From Pseudomonas coleopterorum (GTDB lineage Bacteria; Pseudomonadota; Gammaproteobacteria; Pseudomonadales; Pseudomonadaceae): 64,000 bases of DNA. The notes under the pieces are model-generated. The model did no database searches. It saw only the letters and a program-made list of their open reading frames with translations, and was not told the DNA's origin. The position numbers were made by a program, and so were the translations under genes. Positions 63,559-64,000 of the stretch are shown piece after piece; the first letter of the stretch is position 1, and each line of letters opens with the position of its first letter. Location of the stretch: assembly GCF_900105555.1 (NCBI RefSeq), contig NZ_FNTZ01000001.1, forward strand, positions 930,001-994,000. The letters run 5' to 3'.

Positions 63559-64000
63559 ATGTTCGATTACAAGCTGCTCGCCGCACTGGCTGCCGTGGTG
63601 GAACAGACGGGGTTCGAGCGTGCTGCCCAGGTGCTGGGCTTGTCGCAATCGGCGGTGTCGCAGCGGATAAAGCTGCTCGAAGCGCGGGTGGGTCAGCCGG
63701 TGCTGATCCGCGCCACGCCACCGGCGCCCACCGATATCGGCCGGCGCCTGCTCAACCATGTGCAGCAGGTGCGCTTGCTCGAGCGTGACCTGCAGGGGCA
63801 GGTGCCGACGCTGGATGAGCAGGGCATGCCCGAGCGCCTGCGCATCGCCTTGAATGCCGACAGCCTCGGCACCTGGTGGGCGGGGGCGGTGGGTGAGTTC
63901 TGCATTCGCGAGCAGTTGCTTCTGGACCATGTGGTGGAGGATCAGGACGTCGGCCTCAAGCGCATGCGTGCCGGTGAAGTGGCGGCCTGCCTGTGTGCCA
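63559..64000 (+). CDS. argP: LysR-family regulator ArgP (IciA), 5' part
   Basis: About 147 N-terminal residues before the window ends; no stop seen. The winged helix-turn-helix DYKLLAALAAVVEQTGFERA then AQVLGLSQSAVSQRIKLLE is LysR-type, and the following VGQPVLIRATPPAPTDIGRR fits ArgP/LysG. The effector domain begins near residue 92 (RLRIALNADSLGTWW). In E. coli ArgP activates argO with arginine and represses with lysine. The 89-base gap to argO must hold both promoters; no clear pair was found. Confidence 0.88.
   Translation, partial: MFDYKLLAALAAVVEQTGFERAAQVLGLSQSAVSQRIKLLEARVGQPVLIRATPPAPTDIGRRLLNHVQQVRLLERDLQGQVPTLDEQGMPERLRIALNADSLGTWWAGAVGEFCIREQLLLDHVVEDQDVGLKRMRAGEVAACLCA

Overview
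The window is a stretch of Pseudomonas chromosome. It is GC-rich, has no rRNA, tRNA, integrase, transposase, phage or CRISPR signal, and its gene order (trpS-zapE, rplM-rpsI-petABC-sspAB, the dcw cell-wall cluster, lpxC-secA-argJ, groESL-colRS, bifA-sodB-argO-argP) is the one I know from the genus. The ColRS operon layout and the REP-type repeats (GTAGGAGCGG core) fit the fluorescens/putida/syringae side better than P. aeruginosa. This placement rests on recalled synteny, not on a search.

Layout. 1-5.3 kb: end of an alpha/beta hydrolase gene, trpS, zapE, then a GlxA-type regulator and the aldo/keto reductase Tas on the minus strand, with REP elements between. 5.4-10.2 kb: ribosomal proteins L13/S9, the cytochrome bc1 operon petABC, and the stringent starvation proteins sspAB. 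10.3-13.7 kb (minus): lpoA-yraN-gmhA(diaA-like)-dolP, an outer-membrane/cell-wall group divergent from rsmI. 14.9-15.2 kb: RNase P RNA. 15.5-33.4 kb: an unbroken division and cell-wall cluster, mraZ to lpxC, with most genes overlapping or nearly touching and a MraZ operator at its head. 33.4-39.3 kb: a DciA-type helicase loader (minus), secA, argJ and a Nudix/ThiE-like fusion. 39.4-43 kb (minus): a PduO-type cobalamin adenosyltransferase overlapping an orphan sensor kinase, and a PanE-like reductase. 43.1-48.4 kb: yajQ, mscS, ampG, an alkyltransferase-like protein, a DUF481 outer-membrane protein and fxsA. 48.4-50.7 kb: groESL behind a sigma32-like promoter. 50.7-54.5 kb: colRS and a ColR-box-preceded operon (methyltransferase, LPS-kinase-like protein, small exported protein). 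54.5-59.7 kb (minus): icmP, a di-heme DUF1111 protein, a second imelysin and a DUF1513 protein, behind a promoter with a candidate Fur box. 59.8-64 kb: the c-di-GMP phosphodiesterase bifA, sodB, and the divergent argO/argP pair, argP running off the end.

Themes. Much of the window serves the envelope: peptidoglycan precursor synthesis and division (mraZ-ftsZ, lpoA, ampG), LPS (lpxC, gmhA, WapQ-like kinase), envelope sensing (colRS, mscS) and protein export (secA). I found no clearly new system. The least-understood pieces are the imelysin/di-heme/DUF1513 operon with its structured spacer, the 75-residue exported protein at the end of the ColR operon, the orphan kinase joined to the cobalamin adenosyltransferase gene, and the degenerate ThiE-like half of the Nudix fusion.
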